A stretch of DNA of 58,430 bases from assembly GCA_002839645.1 (NCBI GenBank), contig PGYL01000010.1, positions 1 to 58,430 of the forward strand, read 5' to 3'. Positions 34,966 through 43,722 of the stretch are shown piece after piece (the stretch's first letter is position 1; each line of letters opens with the position of its first letter). The notes beneath the pieces are model-generated. The model worked only from the letters and a program-made list of their open reading frames with translations, had not been told where the DNA came from and did no database searches. The position numbers and the translations under genes are program-made. The stretch comes from Methanomicrobiales archaeon HGW-Methanomicrobiales-2. Lineage in GTDB: Archaea; Halobacteriota; Methanomicrobia; Methanomicrobiales; Methanoculleaceae.

Positions 34966-35149
34966 TAGGGGTGGCGGAGCGGGGATACATTCGGGCTGGA
35001 TCTTTGCCGGGCTGCGGTTAGAGGATTCGGGTTTTCTCACGCTAGAGGGTTATGACCCGGTGCCGGGATTCCCGCGCTCCATCCAGCCATTCTCATGCTT
35101 CTCGGAACAGCAGGGACGAGAGCAAAACCTATGCAGTGGACCGCGGGAG

Positions 35150-35291
35150 TATCGCCATTGGGAGAGGGGCTTACGGGGAGGGGGGAGCATCCCCCCCTGT
35201 CTCACCTCATAAGGAGATACCCGTAACCCCCACCCCGCCCGGCCTCCGGCCTCCTCCTCCGCCCCTCGGGCGGGGGCAGTGCGTGGCGATA
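35150..35291 (+). repeat. Dispersed GC-rich repeat, copy A
   Basis: The element begins TATCGCCA and ends TGGCGATA, forming an inverted terminal pair. The centre reads CACCTCATAAGGAGATACCC, then GTAACCCCCACCCCGCCCGG and CCTCCGGCCTCC, close to copies at 51644-51759 and 57263-57394 (inverted). Similarity extends about 20 bases outward on the left (ATGCAGTGGACCG from 35131). A solo right end (CACGGATTTT...TATCGCCATT, 35380-35406) lies downstream in inverse orientation. The rest of 34966-35483 holds no gene I can support. Confidence 0.75.
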
Positions 35292-35483
35292 TCCCCATGA
35301 AATCCGTGGTTCGTTACGTGACAGGCCAGGAGACAGGAGCGTGAGCACCGTTAGGTGCGCAGTCTGCACGGTCCAGTGTCACGGATTTTCTCCCGATATC
35401 GCCATTCCAGGGTATGCAAGTGACAACTGGCCGTGTCACAAGAACGAAAGCCGGAACATCGCCCGGCGCAAAAACAGCCCTCT

Positions 35484-35909
35484 TCACTCTTTCTTCGCAG
35501 AAACCCCGGTCTTGAACCCCACGCCCTCGAATGAGGCAATTCGCCGGTCGCCCGAGTAGACGTCGACGGCATATACGGATGTCCTCTCCGTCTCCGAGAC
35601 CCGGTAGGCCATCGCCTCGAGCGTGCCCTCCGCCGGCACGGAGAAGTACTGAATATACGCGGAGATCGCTATCTGGTCGACTCCGTCCAGGTTCGCGGCG
35701 ATCCCAAAGGCATGGTCCGCGACGGCGAAGATCGCGCCCCCGTGGGTCGTGCCGTGGGCGTTCTCCTTGCCCGCAATCGGCATGGCCACCCTGACCCGGC
35801 CGCCCTCGATCGCCGTCACCCTGATATCGAGCAGGCGTGCAAACCCGCAGGTCTCGGACCGGCGCACCGCATCGGTGTAAACCTCCGGGATGGGTCCCTC
35901 GTCCGTCAC
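35484..35909 (-). CDS. Hotdog-fold (PaaI-like) thioesterase
   Basis: Starting at GTG 35909 the product has 141 residues. Hotdog-fold features are GFARLLDIRVTAIEGGRVRV, then GKENAHGTTHGGAIFAVADHA, which holds the catalytic HGG with an upstream Asn, and SAYIQYFSVPAEGTLEA. It hydrolyses acyl-CoA thioesters, probably of an aromatic or short acyl type as in PaaI. I place the start two bases after the stop of the glycosyltransferase gene, not at the ORF start 35981, because the longer form has an Arg-rich N-terminus that duplicates the end of that gene in another frame. It is the last gene of a four-gene minus-strand operon. Confidence 0.82.
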   Translation of the reverse strand: MTDEGPIPEVYTDAVRRSETCGFARLLDIRVTAIEGGRVRVAMPIAGKENAHGTTHGGAIFAVADHAFGIAANLDGVDQIAISAYIQYFSVPAEGTLEAMAYRVSETERTSVYAVDVYSGDRRIASFEGVGFKTGVSAKKE

Positions 35910-35911
35910 GC

Positions 35912-36610
35912 CTACTTGTACTCCCGCTGCGAGTAGGAGACGCCGCCGGCGTCGCCCCCGCGGAGAACGATATACAGCCATTCCGATATCGATTTGAGCG
36001 TGCCGAACTGCTGGTAGCGCCGCATCGAAAACCCGATCTTCAGGCCGGGATCGAGGTAGACCTTGCCGATCTTACGCATCCGCTGGGCTATCTCAAGGTC
36101 GTCCCCGGCATCGATGCAGCGGTACATCCCCGCCCGGAGGAACGCCTCGCGGTCGAACGCCGTGTTGCACCCGAGCGTAAAGTAGATCGTCCGGGTATGG
36201 TAGCCGAGGCGCGCGAAGGTGTTTGCGCCAAGAAGTGAGAGATGGTTCCTGATCCCGCCTTCGAGCGGGTAGACCGTGCCGTAGAGCTGCACGATCTCGC
36301 GCTCTGCAAAATTTCTCTCGATCCGCTCCACCCAGTCCCGGGGGAGGATGCAGTCGGCGTCGGTCGTCGCGATGATCTCGCCTTTCGCGGCCATCGCCCC
36401 GTCGTTCCGGGCCCCGCCGACTCGCTTGCTCGTCTGGACAAAGACCCTGTCCGCAAGAGGCTCGGCCAGTTCCCGGGTCTTGTCCTTTGAATTTCCGTCG
36501 ACGACGATGATCTCGTAGGTATCCCTCGGCACCGTCTGGTCGGCGAGAGACCGCAGGCAGCCCTCGATGTTCTGCTCTTCGTTGTAGGTCGGAACGACTA
36601 CGGAGATCAT
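35912..36610 (-). CDS. Family 2 glycosyltransferase
   Basis: A 232-aa GT-A glycosyltransferase. It starts MISVVVPTYNEEQNIEGCL, followed by IIVVDGNSKDKT and the metal-binding TTDADCILP motif. The acceptor region has YHTRTIYFTLGCNTAFDREAF. The C-terminal segment is short and has no membrane helices, so it is a soluble or peripheral enzyme. It transfers a sugar from an activated donor to an unknown acceptor, likely lipid or surface polysaccharide. The start overlaps the preceding GT4 gene by four bases (36607-36610), showing coupling. Confidence 0.85.
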   Translation of the reverse strand: MISVVVPTYNEEQNIEGCLRSLADQTVPRDTYEIIVVDGNSKDKTRELAEPLADRVFVQTSKRVGGARNDGAMAAKGEIIATTDADCILPRDWVERIERNFAEREIVQLYGTVYPLEGGIRNHLSLLGANTFARLGYHTRTIYFTLGCNTAFDREAFLRAGMYRCIDAGDDLEIAQRMRKIGKVYLDPGLKIGFSMRRYQQFGTLKSISEWLYIVLRGGDAGGVSYSQREYK

Positions 36611-37584
36611 CTCTCGATCAACTCCCGGTATAGTTGTTGATGCCGTTTTGCTATAAGCGTGATGTCGTACTCCTCCGTTGAAGCGCGGGCGCGGGCGGCG
36701 CAGCGATGCAGGGCCGCGTCGTCGGCGAGGATCTCCCGTGCCCCGTCGGTCTCGGAGAAGAAGAGGATCGAGTCCCCGAAGATCTCCCGGAACTCGTAGA
36801 TGTCCCGGGCGATAACCGGGAGGCCTGCCGAGAGGGCCTCGACGATCACGAGGCCGAACGTCTCGGCGTGGGAAGGCATGAAAAAGATGTCCGCCCCGCT
36901 GTAGACCCGGGAGATGTCGTCGATGACGCCGGTGAAGATGACGTTCTCGTGGGAATGGGTCTTGAGCATCTGGATCTTTGCGTAATCCTTCGAGAACGTC
37001 CCGTACGGGAACCCGCCCACCCAGACCCAGGTCATATCGGGGTGCTGGTCCGCGAGTTTGAAGAAGTCGTAGATGCCCTTCCGGGGGGTCTGCTGGCCGA
37101 CGGAGAGGACCACTTTCCGGCCGGGATCGATCCCGTACTCGTCGCGGAACGACTTCCTCTTCTTCTTGTCCCGCTTGAAATACGTCCGGTCGATGCCGTT
37201 GGGGATGAGGGTCTTTGGGACATCGGGGACGAGCTGCTCGGTCTCCCGGTGACAGGGCTCCGAGATCGTGATGATATGGTCGAACTGCCGGTAGATCTTC
37301 GGGTATACCGTGTTGATCCGCTTTGAGAAGGCGACGTTCCCCTCGTTTAACCGGGGGGTCGAGTGGGCGGTCAGGACCTTTGCGCCCTCGGTGAACTTCA
37401 GGTGATACATCGCCCAGGGCCCGAAGGTGTGGTAGTGGGTCAGGTCGAAGTCGCCGTGATACAGGTTGCGGGAGACCTCCATATCGGGGAGCAGGGCGAG
37501 GTGGTTATACAGCGTCCTCGCTGCCGTTGCGCACCCGATGTAGCGCAGGAAGCGGAAGTCCTCGACGAAGATGTTGACCTTCAT
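36607..37584 (-). CDS. Family 4 glycosyltransferase
   Basis: A 325-aa GT-B enzyme. The C-terminal half shows the donor-binding region: VVLSVGQQTPRKGIYDFF, then IFTGVIDDISRVYSGADIFFMPSHAETFGLVIVEALSAG (broken here as several motifs: SGADIFF, HAETFGLVIVEAL). The glutamates of the E-x7-E motif are visible (E-TFGLVIVE). It uses a nucleotide sugar, with an alpha-retaining mechanism typical for GT4. Four-base overlaps with the FAD enzyme gene before it (37581-37584) and with the GT2 gene after it (36607-36610) define one operon. Confidence 0.88.
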   Translation of the reverse strand: MKVNIFVEDFRFLRYIGCATAARTLYNHLALLPDMEVSRNLYHGDFDLTHYHTFGPWAMYHLKFTEGAKVLTAHSTPRLNEGNVAFSKRINTVYPKIYRQFDHIITISEPCHRETEQLVPDVPKTLIPNGIDRTYFKRDKKKRKSFRDEYGIDPGRKVVLSVGQQTPRKGIYDFFKLADQHPDMTWVWVGGFPYGTFSKDYAKIQMLKTHSHENVIFTGVIDDISRVYSGADIFFMPSHAETFGLVIVEALSAGLPVIARDIYEFREIFGDSILFFSETDGAREILADDAALHRCAARARASTEEYDITLIAKRHQQLYRELIER

Positions 37585-38900
37585 CCGTTCGCCCTCACGA
37601 AGTCGATCGCGCTCCTGATGCAGCCGTCCATATTGAGGTACTCGAATTGCGAGAACCGCCCGACGAGGTCGATGCGGCGCTCCCGGCAGAACTCCCGGAC
37701 GATCTTGATGTTCTTCAAGTAATCAGTATCGTAGACGACGTAAGCGAACTTCTGCCGCGCGACGCCGGTGTAGACGACGTTATCGCGGGAGGGGATGATC
37801 CCGGCGGCGATGAGCGATGCGATAGTGTGCTCGATGATCTCGGCGTCCGGCATCTCCGAGACCGCGTCCCCGTCGTTGTAGGTGATCTCGGCGAGGACCG
37901 AGGAGTGACCCGGGGGCGCGACCCTGCTGCTGTAGTTCGAGGGGAACGATATCCGGTTGAAGAGGCCGGTCTCCGGGTCAGGGACGTAGAGCCACGATAT
38001 ATCGGGAACTTCGCCCGATAGGCCGATGAAGACCGAACAGAGCGAGTTGTAGCGGAGGGCGTCGCATGCCGCCTGCACGTCGGCCGGGACATCTGTTAGA
38101 GAGGGGAGCAGGTTCTGGAGCGGGATGGTCGATATCAGGCGGTCTGCGTGGACGGTCTCGTTGCCGTCGCTCACCGCAAACCCGCCCTTCTCCTCGCGGA
38201 CGGACGCGACGGAGAACCCGGTCCGGATGGCGGGGAGGACCGGCTCCGCAATCGCGCGGACCAGCGCCTCGATCCCGCCCGTCACCGGGTAGGAGAAGAC
38301 CGCCTGGTGGACGTAGCCCTCGGTCTCGATCCCGATGGCCGATCGGATGATATCCTCGACCGGCGGGCGGGGGATACGCCCCTCCACCCAGTGGTGCGAC
38401 ATCCGGTCGGCCGGAAAGTTCCAGATCTTCTCGTTGTAGGGGACCATGTAGCACTCGGCGATCCCCCGGCCGAAGGTATGGATGATCCACTCCGCAAAAT
38501 TTTCCGGCGGCGGGACTTCACCCTTCTCGACGGCGATGAGGTTCTTGACGAACTCGTTGATGCAGAAGAACCGGTCTTCGTCGGGCAACTGGTAGAGGCC
38601 GTTCTCGAAGGGGTATTTGATGTAGCGGCCCGCATAGAGGATCTTCGTATTCCGCTTCCGCCGGTCGGCGTTCTCGCCGAGGACCGAGACCATGAAGGAG
38701 AGGACTTCAGTATCGCGGGAGAAGAGGATGTGCGAGCCCCCGACGTCGAACGTGAAACCCGCCTCCGTTTTCGAGCGGCAGAGCCCCCCGATCGTCTCGT
38801 CCCGTTCAAGAACAGTCACGTCGTCGCCCTGTTCGTGGAGCAGGCGGGCCAGCGTAATCCCGGTGAGACCGCCTCCCAGTACCGCCGATTTCACATTCAT
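37581..38900 (-). CDS. FAD-dependent oxidoreductase, UDP-galactopyranose mutase-like
   Basis: Starting at ATG 38900 (439 residues), it begins with a dinucleotide-binding fold: SAVLGGGLTGITLARLL, then VTVLERDETIGGLCRS and FTFDVGGSHILF. The middle includes WNFPADRMSHHWVEGR and the C-terminus VYTGVARQKFAYVVYD with YLNMDGCIRSA, as in amine oxidase/protoporphyrinogen oxidase-like enzymes that rearrange or oxidise sugars. In a cluster with glycosyltransferases a UDP-galactopyranose mutase-type reaction is plausible (inference). It is the first gene of the operon 38900-35484. The start matches the position of the FAD motif, and the ORF further upstream (to 38957) is not used. Confidence 0.78.
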   Translation of the reverse strand: MNVKSAVLGGGLTGITLARLLHEQGDDVTVLERDETIGGLCRSKTEAGFTFDVGGSHILFSRDTEVLSFMVSVLGENADRRKRNTKILYAGRYIKYPFENGLYQLPDEDRFFCINEFVKNLIAVEKGEVPPPENFAEWIIHTFGRGIAECYMVPYNEKIWNFPADRMSHHWVEGRIPRPPVEDIIRSAIGIETEGYVHQAVFSYPVTGGIEALVRAIAEPVLPAIRTGFSVASVREEKGGFAVSDGNETVHADRLISTIPLQNLLPSLTDVPADVQAACDALRYNSLCSVFIGLSGEVPDISWLYVPDPETGLFNRISFPSNYSSRVAPPGHSSVLAEITYNDGDAVSEMPDAEIIEHTIASLIAAGIIPSRDNVVYTGVARQKFAYVVYDTDYLKNIKIVREFCRERRIDLVGRFSQFEYLNMDGCIRSAIDFVRANG

Positions 38901-39026
38901 ACGTTTAATGCCGAAGCCATATATGGTTGACCATCCGTTTTCCCGCGGTTGCCGCATATCGGCGTGAGAACCGGGGGTAATCAGGCCAGGAACGCAGGGT
39001 GCGACACAGCCGCCCGGCAGGGGTTC

Positions 39027-39294
39027 CTAAGGATTGCGCAGTTCCCCGACGAACTCCCGCACGTCCCCTGCGTAGAGGAGAGGCTCCTCCCGAGATCGCG
39101 AAGTGTCCGCCGCGAGGAAATGTCGTGAAGTGCTCAAGGTTAACCCTGCGCTCGGCCCACTCGCGGGGCAGCGGAGCGTCCCGGGGAGGGTGGGCGACGG
39201 CTGCCGGAACCGGGGTGCGCTGCCAGGGGCGGGGAGGAGCGTGAGCGTCGAGAGTCGCCTCCGGAACGGCTATGGTGAAGGATTCGGTCTTCAT
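39027..39294 (-). pseudogene. Collapsed epoxide hydrolase
   Basis: The ORF starting MKTESFTIAVPEATLD resembles the N-terminus of epoxide hydrolases (EHN domain, FTIxxPxAxLDDL). It then jumps directly to the C-terminal part (REWAERRVNLEHFTTFPRGG), the usual His-containing end. The internal 300 residues with the nucleophile are absent. After RGGHFA the reading changes frame: the other frame gives EEPLLYAGDVREFVGELRNP and stops at 39027-39029, as in intact members. Both a large deletion and a small frameshift are therefore present. Flanking stretches 38901-39026 and 39295-39433 show no gene. Confidence 0.72.
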
Positions 39295-39433
39295 GCGGTC
39301 GGTCCTCCTTCTTGTCAGTTATCTCCCGGCGGTGCGGCATACCGGGAGAGTGTGGACTCTGGAGGGGACCGCTCGCATATATGTATTCGGCACCTTGCGC
39401 GCAAAAAACGTGGAAAGGGGTTCGTCTGGCAGA

Positions 39434-40825
39434 CTACTCTTTTGCCCTTCTCTTTGCGAGGACCGTGCTCGTTTCTATCGATCTCTGCAGGGGCTGGATC
39501 ATGTAGTCGGGCATATTCTTCACCACGTCCCGCCGGACGGCAGGAATGCTCATCGCAAGAGAGGTCACCCGGGTGGTGATCCTCTGCCGGTAGTCACGGG
39601 TGGGGAAGTCGTAGAGCCCGTGCTGCCGGTAATACCGGTCGTCCGCCTTGAAGATCGCCCGCATTCCTCCCCAGATCTCGTCCCGGAAGATCTTATGCCC
39701 GCCCACGGCAGGGAAGGTGGGCGGCGCGATGTACCCCCGGTCCGCGAGCCTCACGGAGCGCTCGGCGAGAGTGTGCAGGGCGGCATCGATCTCGCCCGAT
39801 TCGCTGGTCACGATCCCTGCAAGGTTCGCTCCTTCCATCGCCGCGAGGCCCGTGAGAACCTCCCGGAGGGTCGCGAGATGGCCGAGCGGCCCTTCCACCA
39901 GGTACGCGACCTGCTTCCCCGCGAATGCCGGCACGTGGCCGTTCGCGAAACTCCGGTCGAAGAACTGCTTCCAGGCGGCCGAAAGGAAGCGGTCCCGGAC
40001 GGTTCCGGCCATGACCAGGATATCCGCCGGGACGACATACTCCTCCCAGAACGCCCGGAAGCCGTCGTCGTAGACGCAGGTGTTCTCAAAGGCGCACCGG
40101 CAGCACCCGAGACAGCCGCCTTTCATCGCGGCGTCCCGGATGTGGGCGACCCGGACAGAATCCCCGTAGCACGCCGCGAGCCCGCCGACCATCGCCGCGA
40201 GGCCGGAACCGGGTTCTCCATCGTGGAGGATGACCACCCGCTTGCCGCGGGTATCCACCGCGACCGGCGGGGTCACCGGAGCATACGGGGAGGAAGGAGC
40301 GGGAAGCAGCGGAAAAACCCGCTGGACCGGTCGCCGTTCCGCGATCGCTTCAAGGAAGTCGGTGAAGAAGAGGACGAGCTGCTCCTGGAACGCCTCGTTC
40401 CGGAGGTCCTCCATGTGGGCCGAGCAGAAACCGGTGTAGAGCATGCCGAGGTCGTCGCAGATCCCGTGCAGGTAGGCGTGGGCGGTGTGGTCGAAGTAGC
40501 GGATGGAGGTGGTGAGGGCGGCGGCGTACTTCCCGAAGAACGCCTCCGTCGCGTTCCGCTCGCCGACCAGTTCGATGAACCGCTTCAGCTGGGCCGGGAC
40601 CAGCATGACGTAGACCGGGGTTGCCCAGAGCACGCCGTCGCACTCCTTCACCGTGGCGAGCAGCCGGTCCCACACCTCTTCCTGCCGCTCAATCGTCCTG
40701 ATATCCCGGCCCACATGCACCACGGAGAAGGCATGCTCCGGAAACGCCTCCTCGAGGAACCGGACGTACTGCAGGGTGACGCTCATCTCCCCCTTGGGGC
40801 TCCCGGAAATGACACAGATCTGCAT
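39434..40825 (-). CDS. Two-domain flavodoxin-type NAD(P)H-dependent oxidoreductase
   Basis: A 463-aa protein with two flavodoxin-like units. Unit one begins MQICVISGSPKGEMSVT and has ATPVYVMLVPAQLKRFIEL. Unit two begins about residue 195 (GKRVVILHDGEPGSG) and includes a Cys cluster (GCLGCCRCAFENTCVYDDG) like the iron-sulfur flavoproteins (Isf) of methanogens, then MAGTVRDRFLSAAWKQFFDR. Each should bind FMN. The fusion of two FMN domains in one chain is unusual. It likely moves electrons between FMN and an Fe-S centre, for example to detoxify oxygen products (inference). The upstream 40826-41026 spacer has a TATA-like GGTTATATATAC (about 40864-40875). Confidence 0.78.
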   Translation of the reverse strand: MQICVISGSPKGEMSVTLQYVRFLEEAFPEHAFSVVHVGRDIRTIERQEEVWDRLLATVKECDGVLWATPVYVMLVPAQLKRFIELVGERNATEAFFGKYAAALTTSIRYFDHTAHAYLHGICDDLGMLYTGFCSAHMEDLRNEAFQEQLVLFFTDFLEAIAERRPVQRVFPLLPAPSSPYAPVTPPVAVDTRGKRVVILHDGEPGSGLAAMVGGLAACYGDSVRVAHIRDAAMKGGCLGCCRCAFENTCVYDDGFRAFWEEYVVPADILVMAGTVRDRFLSAAWKQFFDRSFANGHVPAFAGKQVAYLVEGPLGHLATLREVLTGLAAMEGANLAGIVTSESGEIDAALHTLAERSVRLADRGYIAPPTFPAVGGHKIFRDEIWGGMRAIFKADDRYYRQHGLYDFPTRDYRQRITTRVTSLAMSIPAVRRDVVKNMPDYMIQPLQRSIETSTVLAKRRAKE

Positions 40826-41026
40826 GGTTCTCTGAAGGTTATTCCCCGGGTACCCGCCACCCGGGTTATATATACCGATGTGATACAGGCGGGCAGATAT
40901 ATCTTGCGGAGGAAAGGGCGGATTTTTGGCTGTTTACCCGGCCCTTCGCGTCGGAGGGGCCGGTAATGGAGTAAAGGGGAGTGCACTTGAACTCTTTATC
41001 ACGGCAGGGAGGCTTCATCACCACCT

Positions 41027-41869
41027 TTACGAACCGTCCGCGGGACCTGTCACCTGATTTTTCTCGTGCGGCTCCGTCCTCGCCTGCGCCTCCATATCCG
41101 CAACCGTGAGATCCGGGTTCCGGTAGCGCTGCCTCCCTTCGGTAGCCTTTCCGGCCTGGATAGCCTCGACCGGACAGAGGTGGATGCACCCGCAGCAGAG
41201 TTCGCAGCGGTGGTTCCAGACCGGTCTTCCACCGACCATCTCGATGTTGCCCGCCGGGCAGGCGGCCGCGCAGGTTCCGCACGACGTACACTTCTCGCTT
41301 ACCGTGAACTTGCGGTCTTCCCCTTGGACGCGGGAGCGGAACCGGGGGTACATGATGGCTTTCACGAGCCGTGCCACCGGCGAGTTCGGGAGTGTCACCC
41401 TCTCACCCTGCCGGATCCGGCCCGCGATCGCCTCAAGGTCCGCGTCCGCCGCGGCGAGCAGCCGATCCCGCTTCTCCCCCGCAGGCGACGCGTACATCAG
41501 GATGTAGTTGCCCGGCATACTCACCGCAAACCCGGCGTCGAGCCCCCTTCTGGCCTTATCTTTCAGGATGCCGTCGAGCTGCCGGAGAGCCGCGGAGCCC
41601 CCGCCTCCCCCGTGCGTGACGATAGAAAAGACGTAGTCTGCTTTAGCGAGGTCGAGGCGCTCCGCGAACGATGCCGCCATCGCCGGGAGCCCGGAGAAAT
41701 AAACGGGGCAGGCGATGCCGACCCGCTCGGCATCCGGGCTGATCTCGCCCGTGGCATCCCGAAACGCCGCTATCGGGACGATTTCGGTATCCCCGAGGGA
41801 TGCGGCGACCTTCTTTGCAGCGGCAAGGGAGTTGCCGGTGCCGGTAAAATAGTAGATGACGGACTTCAT
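41027..41869 (-). CDS. EFR1-type flavodoxin/ferredoxin fusion
   Basis: Starting at ATG 41869 the product has 280 residues. The flavodoxin part has the FMN loop YFTGTGNSLAAAKK (residues 7-20) and PVYFSGLPAMAASF. The C-terminal ferredoxin has two [4Fe-4S] motifs: C194, C197, C200, C204 (CTSCGTCAAACP) and C222, C225, C228, C232 (CELCCGCIHLCP). The NCBI family name is EFR1 ferrodoxin. It is expected to pass electrons between low-potential ferredoxin and an FMN substrate. The upstream ORF extension to 41935 adds residues not like a flavodoxin start. It sits close to the two-domain flavodoxin gene on the same strand, but a promoter-sized gap (about 200 bases) lies between. Confidence 0.9.
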   Translation of the reverse strand: MKSVIYYFTGTGNSLAAAKKVAASLGDTEIVPIAAFRDATGEISPDAERVGIACPVYFSGLPAMAASFAERLDLAKADYVFSIVTHGGGGGSAALRQLDGILKDKARRGLDAGFAVSMPGNYILMYASPAGEKRDRLLAAADADLEAIAGRIRQGERVTLPNSPVARLVKAIMYPRFRSRVQGEDRKFTVSEKCTSCGTCAAACPAGNIEMVGGRPVWNHRCELCCGCIHLCPVEAIQAGKATEGRQRYRNPDLTVADMEAQARTEPHEKNQVTGPADGS

Positions 41870-42030
41870 GACAACCTCAAACAACCCGGCCGGGGCCTGG
41901 ACGCCGACCGTCTCCAGACCGATCCTGCTGTCCACCGGTTGTGTCAGTAGTCTAAGCGTTTATGAATATGGACTTTGCGAAGACAGGCGGCAGAGGAGTG
42001 AAAAAAGGAAATGCCGGGATCGCTCCGCCG

Positions 42031-43614
42031 TCACTGCTGGCGGGGCGAGTCCCGGTCGACAAACAAAGTCTCCCCCGGGCTCGCGGCCGGCGATGGGAGG
42101 GCAGGCGGCTGGATGAACCAGCCGGTCCGGGTGCCGTCGAGGATGGTCTCGGAGTTCCGGGTGGTCATGAGGCTGACGACGACCATGGTAAGGATCGAGA
42201 ACACGAGCGCGTAGATGCTGAAGTGCATCGGGAGCTTTGCCACAAACTGGTGCCAGTAGCCGAAGGCTGCGGCCCCGACGAGCCCCACTGCCATACTCGC
42301 GATCGCTCCCTGTCCGGTCGCGCCGCGCCAGTAGAGCCCGGCGAGCAGCGGGACCGCGAACGTCGCGAGCATCACCCCGATACCCATCCAGATCAGCCAC
42401 GCGAGCATCGGCGGCGGGTTGACGGCGAGCAGGAGCGTGCCGCCAGCCCCGGCGACGACCGCGATCTTCGAGACGAGGAGGACCTCTTTGTCGGGCGCCG
42501 AGGGCCGGAGGATGTTTTTGTAGATGTCCCACGCGAACATGGTCCCGACGGTGAGCATGAGCCGGTCGGTCGTGGACATCACCGCCGCAAGAACGATGAC
42601 CGCGAAGAGCGCCCATAATGCCACGTTCGGCATCGCGTGCTCGACGCCGGCGATGAAGGCGAAGTCCTGGGCGTTCACGGCCTGCGGGAGCACCAGCGCC
42701 CCTTCCTCGACGAGCGACCGCACGGCAAACCCGGTGAACTTGACGAGGAACATCACGACCGCGTAGATAGCGAACGCGAGGAGCGGCGCCCACTTGAAGT
42801 AGCGCTTCTCCTTCACCGCCAGGACGTTGCTGACGACGTGCGGTGCGCAGGCGAGACCGACCATCAGGAGGATCCCGAACGAAAAGAGGAACTCCGGCGT
42901 CGTGTAGGCATACGGAGCATAGGCAGTCGGGAACCAGGGTTCGACGAAGTTCGGGTCGACCCCGGCAAGCACGGTGTTGATGTGGGCCAGGCCACCGGCG
43001 CTCATAATGACCGGCGGCGCCATCAGGAGCACGCCGAAGATCAGGATCCCGCCCTGGAAGAGGCCCGTCCACGACACGGCGTAGAGTCCTCCGACGACTG
43101 TGTAGGCGGTGATGATGACCCCGGATATGAGGAGCGCCTGCCAGTGCGGGATACCGAAGAGCCAGACGAGCACGATGCTGATCGCGGCATACTGCCCGAC
43201 CAGGTAGATCAGCGAGACGACGATGCCTGAGACCGCGGCGAGCGCCCGGACCGCCCGCGGACTCTCGAACCGGTCCGCGAGGTAGTCCTGGATGGTCATG
43301 TAGCCCCGCTCGCTCCCGAGGGTGTGAAGTTTCACCCCGAAGAAGATGATACAGAACGAGGCCGCGAGGGGCACGAAGATCTGCTCCCATATTCCCGGCC
43401 AGCCTGAGGTGTAGCCGAACCCGCTGACGCCGAGGAGGCTCATCCCGCTACAGATGGAGCAGACGATCAGGATCGTGAAGACCCAGAACCCAAGCGATCT
43501 GCCGGCGACAAAATAGTCCTCGGTGTTCTTGATCTTCTTTGAGGCCCAGCTCCCGATGCCGATGAGCACCACGAAGTAGAGCACGATCACGGCGAGCGTT
43601 ATCAGGTCCGCCAT
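42031..43614 (-). CDS. Sodium:solute symporter (SSS family)
   Basis: A 527-aa protein with about 13 membrane helices. SSS signatures are the start LAVIVLYFVVLIGIGSWASK, the KIKNTEDYFVAGRS loop, GLYAVSWTGLFQGGIL, and ALFAVIVLAAVMSTTDRLML for the Na+ site with Ser-Thr-Thr. The C-terminal tail is soluble and Pro-rich. It imports a small solute (proline, pantothenate or an acid) with sodium. The small 35-aa gene before it ends exactly where this one starts (TGAATG), so they form one operon. The minus-strand T-run at 42006-42001 may terminate transcription. Confidence 0.9.
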   Translation of the reverse strand: MADLITLAVIVLYFVVLIGIGSWASKKIKNTEDYFVAGRSLGFWVFTILIVCSICSGMSLLGVSGFGYTSGWPGIWEQIFVPLAASFCIIFFGVKLHTLGSERGYMTIQDYLADRFESPRAVRALAAVSGIVVSLIYLVGQYAAISIVLVWLFGIPHWQALLISGVIITAYTVVGGLYAVSWTGLFQGGILIFGVLLMAPPVIMSAGGLAHINTVLAGVDPNFVEPWFPTAYAPYAYTTPEFLFSFGILLMVGLACAPHVVSNVLAVKEKRYFKWAPLLAFAIYAVVMFLVKFTGFAVRSLVEEGALVLPQAVNAQDFAFIAGVEHAMPNVALWALFAVIVLAAVMSTTDRLMLTVGTMFAWDIYKNILRPSAPDKEVLLVSKIAVVAGAGGTLLLAVNPPPMLAWLIWMGIGVMLATFAVPLLAGLYWRGATGQGAIASMAVGLVGAAAFGYWHQFVAKLPMHFSIYALVFSILTMVVVSLMTTRNSETILDGTRTGWFIQPPALPSPAASPGETLFVDRDSPRQQ

Positions 43615-43722
43615 TCAAGCGGCCTCCCTGAACCGGAGCCCCCAGAGGGCGAGGAGCACGAGGACAACGAGGGTCGCACCGCCCACGATGAGTCCTGTGT
43701 TGAAAGGTAATCCGAAAAACAT
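43615..43722 (-). CDS. 35-aa symporter-associated membrane protein
   Basis: A tiny gene too short for common ORF cut-offs. From ATG 43722 it encodes MFFGLPFNTGLIVGG, then a single membrane helix (ATLVVLVLLALWGL) and RFREAA. Its TGA directly abuts the ATG of the symporter gene (TGAATG at 43617-43612), a sign of translational coupling. Small proteins of this kind accompany SSS symporters in archaea and bacteria, with the name 'symporter small accessory protein' used in annotation (recalled). A TATA box lies about 30 bases before the ATG, implying a very short leader. Confidence 0.75.
   Translation of the reverse strand: MFFGLPFNTGLIVGGATLVVLVLLALWGLRFREAA

Noticed and set aside
34966-35483. 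Possible CRISPR or tandem repeat cluster
   Set aside because: The repeated blocks are one dispersed element and its partial end, not regularly spaced repeats with unique spacers. No CRISPR array is present anywhere in the window.
35484-35981. Longer start for the thioesterase at 35981
   Set aside because: The added residues are Arg-rich and lie inside the glycosyltransferase gene. The GTG at 35909 fits the family length.
39272-40966. 564-aa plus-strand ORF antisense to the two-domain flavodoxin
   Set aside because: Composition of Arg, His, Pro and Gly without folds; the minus strand shows two flavodoxin domains.
41960-43390. 476-aa minus-strand ORF within the symporter gene
   Set aside because: It is in another frame of the same strand, with Arg/Gly/Pro-rich composition and no membrane segments.
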